Counted from the stretch's first letter, positions 8,831 through 19,167 are shown. The stretch: DNA of 64,000 nt from Flavobacterium micromati (GCF_900129585.1 NZ_FQWF01000006.1:1-64000); one strand, 5' to 3'. Numbers and translations are program-made. Notes: a model not told the origin generated them from the letters alone.

Positions 8831-9829
8831 TTATAGTTTATGAGGTATAAAAGGATAGTTTTCTTGTTCGTATACTACGTCGTACAATTGTTGAATTGGC
8901 GGATATTCAGATTCTTCGGCAAATTTCACACATTCTTCTACTAAATCTTTAACACGCTGATCAATAGTCTCAATTTCTTGCTCCGTTGCGTATTTTTTAT
9001 CTTTTATTATATCTAAAACTTGAGTAATTGGATCTATTTTTTTGTATTCTTCCACTTCATCTTTTGAGCGATATAATTGTGCATCTGACATTGAGTGACC
9101 TCTATAACGGTACGTTTTCATTTCCAAGAAAGTTGGTCCGTCTCCGCGTCTTGCTCTATCAATGGCTTCAGTCATTGCTTCGGCAACTTTTACAGGATTC
9201 ATCCCGTCAACTGGTCCACAAGGCATTTCATAGCCTAAACCTAGTTTCCATATATCTGTATGATTTGCAGTTCTTTCTACAGAAGTACCCATTGCGTAAC
9301 CATTGTTTTCAACTATAAATACAACCGGGAGTTTCCACAACATTGCCATATTAAAGGCTTCGTGCAAAGATCCTTGACGTGCTGCACCATCTCCAAAATA
9401 AGTCATCGTCACACCACCAGTTTCGAAATATTTATCAGCAAAAGCTAATCCTGCTCCAACCGGTATTTGTCCTCCAACTATTCCATGTCCTCCATAAAAA
9501 CGGTGCTCTTTAGAAAAAATGTGCATAGAACCACCCATTCCTTTTGATGTCCCAGTAACTTTACCTAAAAGCTCTGCCATTACGCGTCTAGGGTCAACTC
9601 CCATACCTATTGGCTGAACGTGATTTCTATAAGCAGTAATCATTTTATCTTTGGTCAAATCCATAGCATGCAATGCACCTGCTAATACCGCTTCCTGACC
9701 ATTATATAAATGTAAAAATCCCCTAACTTTTTGTTGTATGTATAATGCTGCAAGCTTATCTTCAAACTTTCTCCAAAGGAGCATGTCCTCGTACCATTTT
9801 AAATATACTTCTTTTGTAACTTCTTTCAT
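8831..9829 (-). CDS. pdhA: Pyruvate dehydrogenase E1 component, alpha subunit
   Basis: Thiamine-diphosphate-dependent decarboxylase subunit of the pyruvate dehydrogenase complex. The ThDP motif is visible as YFGDGAARQGSLHEAFNMA through ENNGYAMGT, and the phosphorylation-loop region as YRYRGHSMSDAQLYRSKDE. The start is taken at ATG 9829 (MKEVTKEVYLKW), giving 332 residues. A longer frame to 9895 adds 22 residues that match no E1-alpha pattern. It is followed after 7 bases by pdhC. The separate alpha-type subunit implies an E1-beta gene elsewhere. Confidence 0.95.
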   Translation of the reverse strand: MKEVTKEVYLKWYEDMLLWRKFEDKLAALYIQQKVRGFLHLYNGQEAVLAGALHAMDLTKDKMITAYRNHVQPIGMGVDPRRVMAELLGKVTGTSKGMGGSMHIFSKEHRFYGGHGIVGGQIPVGAGLAFADKYFETGGVTMTYFGDGAARQGSLHEAFNMAMLWKLPVVFIVENNGYAMGTSVERTANHTDIWKLGLGYEMPCGPVDGMNPVKVAEAMTEAIDRARRGDGPTFLEMKTYRYRGHSMSDAQLYRSKDEVEEYKKIDPITQVLDIIKDKKYATEQEIETIDQRVKDLVEECVKFAEESEYPPIQQLYDVVYEQENYPFIPHKL

Positions 9830-9965
9830 TTGATTTTTTCTTTTGCTAAATATTGTCAATATGTACTCTAATAGTGCAAAATAGTTTCCTCCCACAAATT
9901 TGCGAAGTGCAAAAATAACACATTACAACTTAGAAGTAAAATATAATGGCTGATTTTTAAGAGTT

Positions 9966-10448
9966 TTACAAGAATTTTTTATCAAACATGAAAGGGAGTA
10001 AGTTTTTTAAAGATTCCGACCGATAAACCGCTCCCACCTCTCCCATAAAGTAAATTTCTATAGGTGTTTCTTGACGAATTTCATATTCAGCTATAGACTG
10101 TCGGCAAGAGCCGCATGGTGGAATTGGCGTTGTAGTTTGCTTTGTATCTGAGGCAGCTGTGATTGCCATTGTTAAAATCTTAGCATTAGGGTAAATAGCA
10201 CCCGCGTAGAAGACTGCTACACGTTCAGCACATAATCCTGACGGATACGCTGCATTTTCTTGATTAGAACCCAGAACTATCTCACCGTTATCTAACTTAA
10301 TTGCGACACCGACTTTAAACTTAGAGTAGGGCGCGTACGCATTTTTCCGAATTTTAATTGCTTCTTCCATTAATAGCTGGACACTAGTTGGCAAATCTTG
10401 AATATTATCAAAAGCGTTGAATTCAGTAGTGATTTTAATTTCTTTCAT
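9966..10448 (-). CDS. cdd: Cytidine deaminase
   Basis: Hydrolytic deamination of cytidine and deoxycytidine to uridine in pyrimidine salvage. 160 residues with the zinc-site signatures CAERVA (Cys and the proton-shuttling Glu) and PCGSCRQ (two Cys ligands), plus APYSKFKVG near the N-terminus. ATG 10448 is chosen; the longer frame would need a TTG at 10472. It lies downstream of porV, about 80 bases away, on the same strand. Confidence 0.94.
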   Translation of the reverse strand: MKEIKITTEFNAFDNIQDLPTSVQLLMEEAIKIRKNAYAPYSKFKVGVAIKLDNGEIVLGSNQENAAYPSGLCAERVAVFYAGAIYPNAKILTMAITAASDTKQTTTPIPPCGSCRQSIAEYEIRQETPIEIYFMGEVGAVYRSESLKNLLPFMFDKKFL

Positions 10449-10529
10449 TTTATTTGAGGAAAAAAAATCCAAATTTCATACCGAAGCTGCCGGTTTGAAA
10501 TTTGGATTGTGATCTGTAAATTATTATTT

Positions 10530-11717
10530 TTAAAATTCGTCGTATTTATCACCAAAATTAAACGTGAGTGAAAATCTTAAAGTATTTTCTAATGGGTTTC
10601 TAATTCTAGATGCTGAAAATAAATAAGAGACATCCACTTTTACCACATTATATTTGAATCCGGCTCCCAGCGTAAAAAATTGTCGCGCACCTTTAACAGG
10701 GCTCTCATGGAAGTATCCTAACCGCACGGCAAAAGAGTCTTGATATAAATACTCAGCACCCACAGCGTAAGTCACTTCTTGTAATTCCTCACTAAAACCA
10801 CCAGGTGCATCACCAAATGATCTAATAACTCCTGATGTCCAACCTCTCTTATTATAATTTAAATTATTTTGAGCGATTCCATCTTCTAATGGGTCATTTG
10901 TGTCACCATCGCCATTTAAGTCTACTGGGACAGCAATTTGTGGAGTAGGAACTAATAACTTGTTTAGTTCTACATTTAGGGCAATTTTATTGTAATCATC
11001 TAGAATAAAATCGAAGCCAGCACCTAGTTTTAGGTTTGCGGGAAGAAAATTACTATTAGTGTCATCATTATCATAGCTAATTTTAGGTCCTAAGTTTTGA
11101 ATATTAAAACCTGCTCTCCATCTTCCGTTAAATTCATTAAAGGCCAATTCCTCTGATTGAAAAAATCCTGCAACATCAACGGCAAACGAGCTAGCTGAAG
11201 TAGCATCAGTATTGTCAGAGGCGACTTTTAAATTAGAATTAATGAAACGTCCCGCGACAGCCATAGAGAATTTTTCACTTAGTTTTAATGAATATGAGCC
11301 ATCGATAGCAAATTCATTTGGTGAGACAATTGGAAATGTTTCGTTTGGGTCTCCAGTTTGGCGCAATTCAATTTCTCCTAAACCAAAATATCTGACGCTT
11401 CCCGCAAATGCACTTTTTTCATTTATTTTATTATAATAAGTCAGTTGTGCAAGAGAAATATCATTTACTAAATCAGTTAAATAAGGAGTGTAACTAACTG
11501 AAAATCCTTGTGCATCAGTTGAAAATGCATATTTTGCCGGATTCCATTGCTGAGAGAACGCATCTGCTGATGTTGCAACACCCATGTCGGCCATACCCGC
11601 AGATCTCGCATCGGCAGCCACTAGTAAAAACGGAACGCCTGGGTTTACAACGCGATCTTGTGCCCAGCCATAAGAAACAGTTAGTAAGCAAACAAACAGT
11701 ATTATTATCTTCTTCAT
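10530..11717 (-). CDS. porV: Type IX secretion system outer-membrane protein PorV
   Basis: 395 residues with a signal peptide (MKKIIILFVCLLTVSYGWAQ) and the opening GVPFLLVAADARSAGMADMG typical of PorV/LptO. The rest is a predicted FadL-like beta-barrel with many alternating strands and ends in aromatic Phe. In T9SS, PorV works with PorU in the attachment complex that receives cargo with C-terminal signals. It lies 38 bases downstream of porU, and the porU-porV order beside a divergent gldJ matches the arrangement I recall from Flavobacterium johnsoniae. Confidence 0.93.
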   Translation of the reverse strand: MKKIIILFVCLLTVSYGWAQDRVVNPGVPFLLVAADARSAGMADMGVATSADAFSQQWNPAKYAFSTDAQGFSVSYTPYLTDLVNDISLAQLTYYNKINEKSAFAGSVRYFGLGEIELRQTGDPNETFPIVSPNEFAIDGSYSLKLSEKFSMAVAGRFINSNLKVASDNTDATSASSFAVDVAGFFQSEELAFNEFNGRWRAGFNIQNLGPKISYDNDDTNSNFLPANLKLGAGFDFILDDYNKIALNVELNKLLVPTPQIAVPVDLNGDGDTNDPLEDGIAQNNLNYNKRGWTSGVIRSFGDAPGGFSEELQEVTYAVGAEYLYQDSFAVRLGYFHESPVKGARQFFTLGAGFKYNVVKVDVSYLFSASRIRNPLENTLRFSLTFNFGDKYDEF

Positions 11718-11755
11718 TTTTATAAAGGGGTTAATTGAACAAATATAGTTTTTTT

Positions 11756-14700
11756 TTAAAGTATTACAAGTTTTTCAAATTTTTCACTTTGCATATTTGA
11801 CAGCGTAGATTTTACGGTAAGTTTATAGATGTAAACACCCTTACCTATAGCATCTCCAAAATCATCTTTTCCGTTCCAATTTATCTCTTTTGATAAAAAT
11901 CCTTCGGTTGTAATAATTTGATTTTTAGTCCAAATTACTTTTCCAGTTACGGTCATAACCTGAACTTGAACATCCAGAGGTTCAAAAGGTTTGTTATGAG
12001 TAAACCAAAATTCAGTATAACTTACAAATGGATTGGGATAGTTTAAAACATTTGTCAATTTAATTGTATCATCGCCTGCAACTATAAATTGAATTTCTGT
12101 TATTACAGGATTATTATATACGTCCCACGCTTTAAAAGAAATTGTGTGCAATCCTGGCGAAAGATTTCGTAGTGGAAAACGAAGCGTTCCGCTAGTAAAA
12201 TCATCTAATTTAGTTTGGTAGTAATCATTAAGAACGAATGGATTACTTATATCACCATCTAATATGGCTATAATGTCGTGACCTATTCCGCTCGCTGTAT
12301 TAATTCCGTTTTCATCTTCAAGAAGAGCCACTAAAAAAGGGGATTCATTGGTTATACCGCCAGAAACAAAAGTTTCATCATTCATATATAACTTAACCCT
12401 AGGGCTTATATTGTCTGCAATAGCATTTTCATTTATTCCACCTATCAAAATACTAGCATCTGATCCTGTTTGGTTTTCTCGAAAATTGTTCTTTTTAGCA
12501 TAAAAACTTATTCTTCCGTTAGCTAAAGGTATTCTGATATCTCTAGGTACAACAAAACTAAATTCGAACTGACCATTAGTAACTGAAGCGTTACCTCTAA
12601 ATATAGCTTCGCCTAAAACATTAAAATTAATTACAGGGCTGTTGCCATCATTATTAAGGGTTGCGCGATTAATGGTTTTGTCAAAAATAGTTGTTGCAAC
12701 TTCACCAGAAAAGTTGGTCATTAAATTATTATTTTCATCGACAACTTCTCCAGACAATTTAACTTTTGAAAGCGATTTAAAATTATCTACTGGTTCCGTT
12801 ATCGCAACGTCATTTACTTTTGTCAGTATAACTTTAGGTTTCGGTATTGAAAGCATCAGTGCAGGATCGCCTATGAAAAACACCACATTTGTCGCTGAAT
12901 TAGGATTGTCGTTTTTAGAAATTCTTAAGGCATCAGCTATTGAAGTATATTGACTTGACCCGTAAGACAGTAAATTCTTTGTCAAGTTGTCGTTAAAGTT
13001 TTCGGCACTTGACTGACCTATAGATCGTACTGTGGTAATCATTGCTATTGCTCCTCCTTTAGGATTCCAGTAAGTAAACTCGCCAGCTGTTGGTCTGAAC
13101 GGATTATCAAATCTAGAAAACTCACAAGTAATTGTTATGAACAGCGGGTATTTATATTGATTACTTAAATTTTGGCCATCTGATTTTTCCCAAATTCTCT
13201 CTCCCGATAATCCATCTTCGCCGCCATGACCAAGATAATTAAATACAAGTGCACCTTTTTCGAAAGCATTAAAAAAATCAGTTCTCGCTCTTGGATATCG
13301 ATCACCGCCTGCAGATGCCTCTTGCAAATAAGAATCTAAAAATATTTTTCCCACATTAAGGAATGGCTTTTCGACAGCTATTTTATTGGCCAAAATATTT
13401 TGCCTGTTTTGTAAAGAAGCATCTGAAACTATATCTGAATCATCAGAAATGAGCACAAAATTATTTCTCCAGTTACCAAAAGATTTTAAATCATGGTACT
13501 CAATGATTTTATTAATCATTTCATCAGCTTGTTTAGTATCGTTTACAAGCATCCGTCCGACAGCGATGTCAATTCCTCCAAAGGAGTTGATAATATTTCC
13601 TTCTGATGGATCCATCAATCCAAAAAAATCATCCGAGGCAAATGACGATTCACCGCTAGTATTACTATTTAACGCATGATATATAGGTACAACATTCGTA
13701 TTATTAACGATACGATTCTTAAAATCGAAAGAAGCGTCACCAAAAAGATTAATATATTTTACTCTATTTAAACTGTTAGACGCGTTTTCATAAATATATT
13801 TTATGCAATTTCGTATCGCTGCAACATCTTGTTTTCCTGACGAAAATTCATTATAAATTAATTCTAAAGGAATTACCTTGACTTTTAAATTGGAGTTATT
13901 CCTGTGAAAGGTCGCTAATTTTTCGGCCTGAGAAACTAAAAATGTGGGGGTAACAATGACATAATCAATATCTTGAAACTGACCTTGGCTATTTTTAAAC
14001 AAGGTGCCCTTTAAATTTTGATTAGGAATTTTTACTTTACTGTCTTTTCGTGGCGTAAAATAATCTGAGGCATCTATTGCAACATACTTTCTTAACTCGC
14101 CCAATCTTGCTTGAAAATTAACTGTATTTTGATTGATATTTTCAATCTTGGTAACATTATACAAATCAGTGATGTCCCATATTTGCGCGATCCCATTAGC
14201 ATTAGCGATTTGATAATTTACAATACCTGCAGACGAAGCTGACAAATCATACTGAAAGTGAAACTGCTTTCCATAGCCTTGAAGTTTGCTTTTAGCTATA
14301 ACTCGAATATTATCAAGAAAACCTTTGGAACCCGGAACACCGTTATTATTATATTTTAACTTTAACTTCATATTAGCAGCACCAGTAAAAGTGACATTAT
14401 TAGGTAAAGAGTTTACTCTAAATACAGTTTCCGCGCCGGAAGTCAGTGGCGAAAAATTAATTGAGCTAACGGAATTTCCGTTCATACTAATATCAAATGA
14501 AGTAGGAGTAAACGCGGCTGAGGCAGCTGTAACAAAAATTTTGACAGGAATCGTGGTGTCAATATTAACAAAATTAAAATCAAATTCTTGTTCGTTTTTT
14601 ACTTCAAATGATTCACCAAACCATTGACGTCCTAATCGAGCAATATTAATTAGGTCAAGTTCATGAAATTGATAGCTATCAAAACTTGTAATATTTATGG

Positions 14701-15583
14701 TGCTACTTCCAGTAGGTTGCATCGCTGGATTGATTCTTTTGCCGTCTATGCCCTGAACGGTCAAATAATAGAAAGATTTTTTATCATACAAATTATTGTG
14801 CGTTCTGCTTTCCTGATTCCAAGTGTCAACTCCCTCACCATAAAAAAGAATGTAATCCTCATTGTTGAAAACACCATCACTTTCTCCATTTATTTGTATC
14901 GCATTTTCGACTAGATCATTGGGATACGGTATATTATTTAATAAGGGAAGCATCCTGCCACCGTTACCATAAATTTTAATTTTTCTTGGGTCAAGATTAT
15001 TAATATCTAATCCTAATTGCTGTAAAAAAACTTTTGAAATTTTATAGACACCTGACTTTTCAATATAAAATTGAAACCAATTGCCATTTGCAAGCACAGA
15101 ATTAGAGACGCTTGAACCTGATCTTAGGCGAGAAGCATTTGTAGCTAATCCCTGAATTTCGTAAGTAAAAGATTTAATCCTTTTGTATCCAAAATTATCT
15201 TTAATAATAGGGGAAAGACTTATGAACGCGTTTTTTATGCTTCTCGAATTGCTGACGGACAGAACAGCATTCTCCGTGAATGGAATGTTTTCTATTGATA
15301 AATCTCCAAGTTCGTTTACAGTGATAGGCTCATAAATGGTGTTACTTATCACTACATTTCCTTGGTCAAACGAAAAAGCTTCGTCCGTCTTTAAGGTAAG
15401 TTGAATTGTCTTATTTACTTCATCATAATGAAAACCGCTCCCTATAAATTGTGGAATAATTACTTTCGAATTACCATAAAACATTTCCTTTTTTTCAACC
15501 CATTCAAGAGTTATTGTGCTATTACTTTGAGCCAAAGAAATAAGAGGCAAAAATAGCAGCAGAATAAAAAATATTTTTTTCAT
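11756..15583 (-). CDS. porU: Type IX secretion system sortase PorU
   Basis: 1275 residues with a signal peptide (FILLLFLPLISLAQS). It contains a gingipain-type C25 cysteine peptidase domain: catalytic His786 in LGHGGEDG and Cys820 in TITCEFSRF. PorU removes C-terminal signals from T9SS cargo and links the protein to A-LPS at the cell surface. The last ~100 residues (NYPNPF near their start and GKGVYIYKL near the end) form the conserved C-terminal Ig-like/FlgD-like domain by which T9SS proteins are themselves exported. It is transcribed with porV and divergently from gldJ. Confidence 0.96.
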   Translation of the reverse strand: MKKIFFILLLFLPLISLAQSNSTITLEWVEKKEMFYGNSKVIIPQFIGSGFHYDEVNKTIQLTLKTDEAFSFDQGNVVISNTIYEPITVNELGDLSIENIPFTENAVLSVSNSRSIKNAFISLSPIIKDNFGYKRIKSFTYEIQGLATNASRLRSGSSVSNSVLANGNWFQFYIEKSGVYKISKVFLQQLGLDINNLDPRKIKIYGNGGRMLPLLNNIPYPNDLVENAIQINGESDGVFNNEDYILFYGEGVDTWNQESRTHNNLYDKKSFYYLTVQGIDGKRINPAMQPTGSSTINITSFDSYQFHELDLINIARLGRQWFGESFEVKNEQEFDFNFVNIDTTIPVKIFVTAASAAFTPTSFDISMNGNSVSSINFSPLTSGAETVFRVNSLPNNVTFTGAANMKLKLKYNNNGVPGSKGFLDNIRVIAKSKLQGYGKQFHFQYDLSASSAGIVNYQIANANGIAQIWDITDLYNVTKIENINQNTVNFQARLGELRKYVAIDASDYFTPRKDSKVKIPNQNLKGTLFKNSQGQFQDIDYVIVTPTFLVSQAEKLATFHRNNSNLKVKVIPLELIYNEFSSGKQDVAAIRNCIKYIYENASNSLNRVKYINLFGDASFDFKNRIVNNTNVVPIYHALNSNTSGESSFASDDFFGLMDPSEGNIINSFGGIDIAVGRMLVNDTKQADEMINKIIEYHDLKSFGNWRNNFVLISDDSDIVSDASLQNRQNILANKIAVEKPFLNVGKIFLDSYLQEASAGGDRYPRARTDFFNAFEKGALVFNYLGHGGEDGLSGERIWEKSDGQNLSNQYKYPLFITITCEFSRFDNPFRPTAGEFTYWNPKGGAIAMITTVRSIGQSSAENFNDNLTKNLLSYGSSQYTSIADALRISKNDNPNSATNVVFFIGDPALMLSIPKPKVILTKVNDVAITEPVDNFKSLSKVKLSGEVVDENNNLMTNFSGEVATTIFDKTINRATLNNDGNSPVINFNVLGEAIFRGNASVTNGQFEFSFVVPRDIRIPLANGRISFYAKKNNFRENQTGSDASILIGGINENAIADNISPRVKLYMNDETFVSGGITNESPFLVALLEDENGINTASGIGHDIIAILDGDISNPFVLNDYYQTKLDDFTSGTLRFPLRNLSPGLHTISFKAWDVYNNPVITEIQFIVAGDDTIKLTNVLNYPNPFVSYTEFWFTHNKPFEPLDVQVQVMTVTGKVIWTKNQIITTEGFLSKEINWNGKDDFGDAIGKGVYIYKLTVKSTLSNMQSEKFEKLVIL

Positions 15584-15641
15584 TATTTTTTTAACGTGAT
15601 TAATAGTAGGTTATTACTAATTCGTAAAAATAAATTTTTTC

Positions 15642-15674
15642 TTGTGATTTTAAATAATAAATATTATAAATTTG
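15642..15674 (+). promoter_or_regulatory. Predicted Bacteroidota promoter of gldJ
   Basis: A TAAATTTG -7 element at 15667-15674 and a TTG -33 element at 15642-15644, 22 bases apart, fit the TTG / TAnnTTTG flavobacterial consensus. It lies about 100 bases before the gldJ start. Confidence 0.5.
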
Positions 15675-15779
15675 CGTTTCAATATCTAAATAAATGTTAA
15701 AGTTAATATTTATAAATAAATAGAAAACTATTAACAGGTTATCATTAAATTGCGTCACTAAATTATCACCTACTAAAGT

Positions 15780-17465
15780 ATGAAAGCAAAGAGAATTTTG
15801 GGCATTAAATTGTTACTATCGATCGTTTTGGTTGCTAGTTCAATAAGTTGCAGTAAAAAATCAAGTTCAAGCAACACCTCACGAGCTACCGGTTGGAATA
15901 TGGATAGCAAAAAAGGATCAAGTAGTAAGAAACAACAAGCTGGTCCTGGACTAGTTTTTGTAGAAGGAGGAACATTTACCATGGGTAAAGTGCAAGATGA
16001 TGTTATGCATGATTGGAATAATTCGCCAACACAGCAGCATATTCAGTCGTTTTACATGGATGAAACCGAGGTTACAAATTCTATGTATTTGGACTATCTT
16101 GAATGGTTAAAAAGTGTTTATCCACCAAACGAGCAGATTTACAAGAATATATATGAAGGTGCTTCACCTGATACTTTAGTTTGGAGAAATAGACTAGGCT
16201 ACAATGAGACGATGACTAATAATTATCTTAGACATCCAGCGTATGCTGATTATCCTGTTGTAGGTGTGAATTGGATACAAGCTGTGGAATTCAGTAATTG
16301 GCGAACACAACGTGTAAATGAAGCTCTTTTAGAAAAAAATGGATACCTAAAAAAGGATGCAAAAACTCTTGATGTAAGTGCTGAAAGTAATTTTGATACT
16401 GAAACATATTTAAATTCGCCAACTTCAGCTTACGGCGGAAATGAAGAGATTGTTTTAAAAGGATCGAAAAGCGGGAAAAAAGCACCCAAAGCTGGAAAAG
16501 ATGGAGTAGTTGTAGAACCTAAGAATGTATACGCTCAGCGATCCTCAGGAATTTTATTACCTGAATATAGACTTCCCACGGAAGCTGAATGGGAGTATGC
16601 AGCAGCAGCAGATGTTGGACAACGTGAATACAATATCTACAAAGGTCAGAAAAAATATCCATGGAACGGTGGTTATACACGTTCTGGTAAAAGACAAACT
16701 AAAGGGGATCAGTTAGCAAACTTTAAGCAAGGTAATGGAGATTACGGTGGGATCGCAGGATGGTCTGATGATGGTGCTGATATCACAAACGAAGTTAAAA
16801 AGTATCCTGCAAATGATTTCGGCCTATATGATATGGCTGGAAATGTAGCCGAATGGGTGCAAGATGTTTACCGACCAATAATTGATAATGAAGCAAATGA
16901 TTTCAATTATTTTAGAGGAAATATGTACACTAAAAACAAAATTGGTCCTGATGGTAAAATCGAAATTGTTACTAAAGATAACATGAAATATGATACCTTA
17001 AGTAACGGTAGGGTTGTGGCAAGAAATTTTCCAGGTCAAATTGCGCAAGTGCCAATTGACGAACAAGAAACTTATTTAAGACAAAATTTCGATAAAAGTG
17101 ATAACGTTAATTATCGAGATGGTGATAGACAATCTACTAGATATTACAAATTAGCTGATGCTGAATCAGATGACAGCAAGAACGCATCTGATAAACTTAT
17201 GTACAATTCGCCAAAACATAATGTTACTACCGATAGTTTAGGTAATATGGTTAGAAATTATGATAAATCTAGCAAAAGAACTACGCTAATAAATAATGAA
17301 TCTAGAGTTTATAAAGGTGGTTCATGGAGAGATAGAGCTTATTGGTTAGATCCTGCGCAAAGAAGGTACTTCCCTCAAGATATGGCAACAGATTACATTG
17401 GTTTTAGATGTGCAATGTCAAGAGTGGGTCCAAAAGCAGAACAAAAAAGATCACCAAGAAATTAA
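15780..17465 (+). CDS. gldJ: Gliding motility lipoprotein GldJ
   Basis: 561 residues. A lipoprotein signal peptide ends in SSISC (lipid-carrying Cys24), followed by a Ser/Lys-rich linker and then a formylglycine-generating-enzyme/sulfatase-modifying-factor fold (GGTFTMGKVQDD, DETEVTNSMYLDYL, RLPTEAEWEYAA, YDMAGNVAEWVQD, KGGSWRDRAYW, GFRCAM). GldJ is needed for gliding and stabilises GldK in the T9SS machine. The active-site Cys pair of true FGE enzymes is not evident, as expected for GldJ/GldK. It is divergent from porU and followed by a terminator. Confidence 0.96.
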   Translation: MKAKRILGIKLLLSIVLVASSISCSKKSSSSNTSRATGWNMDSKKGSSSKKQQAGPGLVFVEGGTFTMGKVQDDVMHDWNNSPTQQHIQSFYMDETEVTNSMYLDYLEWLKSVYPPNEQIYKNIYEGASPDTLVWRNRLGYNETMTNNYLRHPAYADYPVVGVNWIQAVEFSNWRTQRVNEALLEKNGYLKKDAKTLDVSAESNFDTETYLNSPTSAYGGNEEIVLKGSKSGKKAPKAGKDGVVVEPKNVYAQRSSGILLPEYRLPTEAEWEYAAAADVGQREYNIYKGQKKYPWNGGYTRSGKRQTKGDQLANFKQGNGDYGGIAGWSDDGADITNEVKKYPANDFGLYDMAGNVAEWVQDVYRPIIDNEANDFNYFRGNMYTKNKIGPDGKIEIVTKDNMKYDTLSNGRVVARNFPGQIAQVPIDEQETYLRQNFDKSDNVNYRDGDRQSTRYYKLADAESDDSKNASDKLMYNSPKHNVTTDSLGNMVRNYDKSSKRTTLINNESRVYKGGSWRDRAYWLDPAQRRYFPQDMATDYIGFRCAMSRVGPKAEQKRSPRN

Positions 17466-17486
17466 AAAAGTAGTAAACAATGCAAA

Positions 17487-17518
17487 TAAAAGCCCTTTAA
17501 TTAGGGCTTTTATTTTTT
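17487..17518 (+). terminator. Terminator after gldJ
   Basis: AAAAGCCCT pairs with AGGGCTTTT around a 5-base loop, followed by ATTTTTT. It lies only 13 bases before murF, so murF may depend on read-through. Confidence 0.75.
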
Positions 17519-17530
17519 AAATTATTTTAA

Positions 17531-18817
17531 ATGGATATAAAAGATCTTCACTCATTATTTTTAAAATGCACATCTATATCAATTGACACTCGAAAAATAG
17601 AACAAAGCTCAATGTTTTTTGCCATAAAAGGAGATCACTTTGATGCTAATACTTTTGCCGCAGAAGCATTACAAAAAGGTGCATTATATGTAATAATTGA
17701 TAATAGATCTTTCTATGTAAGCGAGCAAACTATCTATGTTGAAAATACTTTAAAAACATTGCAAGAGCTTGCAAAATTCCATCGCAATTATTTGAAAATC
17801 CCAATAATTGCGCTTACAGGCAGTAATGGTAAAACTACCACCAAGGAACTGATTAATGTTGTGTTGGAGAAAAAATTTATCACTAAAGCTACTGTTGGTA
17901 ATTATAACAATCATATAGGCGTGCCATTGACTTTACTTTCATTTAATTCGACAACACAGATTGGAATAGTAGAAATGGGAGCGAATCATAAAAAAGAAAT
18001 TGAATTTCTTTGTGACTTAGCACAACCGAATTACGGGTATATCACTAATTTTGGTAAAGCACATTTAGAGGGATTTGGAGGAATAGATGGAGTTATTGAA
18101 GGCAAGAGTGAAATGTATCAATATCTTATAAAAAATAATAGTGTTGTTTTCGTTAATTTAGAAGACCCGATTCAAATTGAAAAATCCCAGCTCTTAACAT
18201 CTTACACTTTTGGTATAAATAAAGTTAATGCTGATGTTAATGTTACAAATATAAAAGCTAATCCTTTTGTCGAAATTCATTGCCGTAGTTTTGTAATTAA
18301 GTCAAATCTATTAGGCCTGTACAACGCAAATAACATCAATGCAGCTTTAGCAATTGGAAAGTTTTTTGGAGTGCCTAACTTCGATATTAAAGAGGCTTTA
18401 GAAAGCTATATTCCTGCAAATAATAGGTCTCAATTACTATATAGAGAAACGAATCAAATTATATTAGACGCGTACAATGCTAATCCTAGTAGCATGAAAG
18501 TGGCAATTGAGAACTTTTTGCAATTAGAAAATCAAAATAAGATTTTAGTTTTGGGAGATATGTTTGAGTTGGGAATTGAAAGTGATTTTGAGCATAAAGA
18601 AATAATAAGTATGGTGGCAAATGAAGAAAAGATATCTTGCTATTTTGTAGGACTAAATTTTTTTAAAAACAAAGTTAAAAAAGATAATTTTTATTTCTTT
18701 GAATCATTCGAAAGTTTTGCGCAGCAGATATCAGCAACTAAATTTATTGATAATTCAATATTAATAAAAGGATCTAGAGGAATGGCATTAGAAAGAACAT
18801 TAGATTTTATAATGTAA
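17531..18817 (+). CDS. murF: UDP-N-acetylmuramoyl-tripeptide--D-alanyl-D-alanine ligase
   Basis: Adds D-Ala-D-Ala to the UDP-MurNAc tripeptide in the cytoplasm, the last soluble step of peptidoglycan precursor synthesis. 428 residues with the Mur ligase ATP-binding loop GSNGKTT at 97-103, the VEMGANHKKEI motif, the NNINAALAIG segment, and DAYNANPSSM in the C-terminal domain. It lies downstream of gldJ behind a terminator-like hairpin. Confidence 0.96.
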   Translation: MDIKDLHSLFLKCTSISIDTRKIEQSSMFFAIKGDHFDANTFAAEALQKGALYVIIDNRSFYVSEQTIYVENTLKTLQELAKFHRNYLKIPIIALTGSNGKTTTKELINVVLEKKFITKATVGNYNNHIGVPLTLLSFNSTTQIGIVEMGANHKKEIEFLCDLAQPNYGYITNFGKAHLEGFGGIDGVIEGKSEMYQYLIKNNSVVFVNLEDPIQIEKSQLLTSYTFGINKVNADVNVTNIKANPFVEIHCRSFVIKSNLLGLYNANNINAALAIGKFFGVPNFDIKEALESYIPANNRSQLLYRETNQIILDAYNANPSSMKVAIENFLQLENQNKILVLGDMFELGIESDFEHKEIISMVANEEKISCYFVGLNFFKNKVKKDNFYFFESFESFAQQISATKFIDNSILIKGSRGMALERTLDFIM

Positions 18818-18898
18818 TAGTTGAAAGTATAAGATTTAAAATGTTGCTTAGATTCTAGTTATAAATGCAACGGTTAGATTTTTTTGCAGAAGTCAAAA

Positions 18899-18930
18899 TA
18901 AGCTCCTTAATTTCTTAAGGAGTTTTTTGT
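18899..18930 (-). terminator. Hairpin after decayed tRNA copy A
   Basis: AACTCCTTAA pairs with TTAAGGAGCTT on the minus strand. It corresponds in position to the terminator of the intact tRNA-Val unit. Confidence 0.5.
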
Positions 18931-19027
18931 GGGCTATGATTCCCGATCGCTATCGGGAGAACCGCCGACCTCTTGTAATGTAATGTAAATGATATAAACC
19001 ATCTTAGCTTCTTAAACTATTGATCCC
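18931..19027 (-). pseudogene. Decayed tRNA-like sequence, copy A
   Basis: Minus-strand sequence ends GGTCGGCGGTTC, then an 18-base palindrome TCCCGATAGCGATCGGGA, then ATCATAGCCCAC. This mirrors the T-arm and acceptor of the tRNA-Val at 19212-19286 (GGTTCGAACC...CATCGCCCAC) with the T-loop split by the palindrome. The D-arm side (AAGCTAAGATGG) is still recognisable. It cannot fold as a working tRNA. Confidence 0.55.
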
Positions 19028-19040
19028 TTAAAAATAAAAA

Positions 19041-19068
19041 ACTCCATTATTGCGAATGGAATTTGTCT
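19041..19068 (-). terminator. Degenerate hairpin after decayed tRNA copy B
   Basis: ATTCCATTCGCAATAATGGAGTT on the minus strand resembles the terminator of the intact unit, with a mismatch in the stem. It is followed by a T-rich run. Confidence 0.45.
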
Positions 19069-19070
19069 TG

Positions 19071-19167
19071 TGGTGATGAGTCCCGATCGCTATCGCGAGA
19101 ACCGCCGACCTTTTGTCCTATGAGGTAAATGCTGCAAACCAACTTAGCTTCTTGAACTACTAATCAG
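19071..19167 (-). pseudogene. Decayed tRNA-like sequence, copy B
   Basis: Minus-strand sequence keeps a D-arm-like AAGCTAAGTTGGTTTGCAGCA, then GGTCGGCGGTTC, then the insert TCGCGATAGCGATCGGGA and CTCATCACCA, matching the layout of the neighbouring tRNA-Val. The insert falls in the T-loop. It is a relative of copy A and the second of three tandem units. Confidence 0.55.

Noticed and set aside
12642..12953. Frames opposite porU
   Set aside because: They are on the complement of a well supported gene and carry no motifs.
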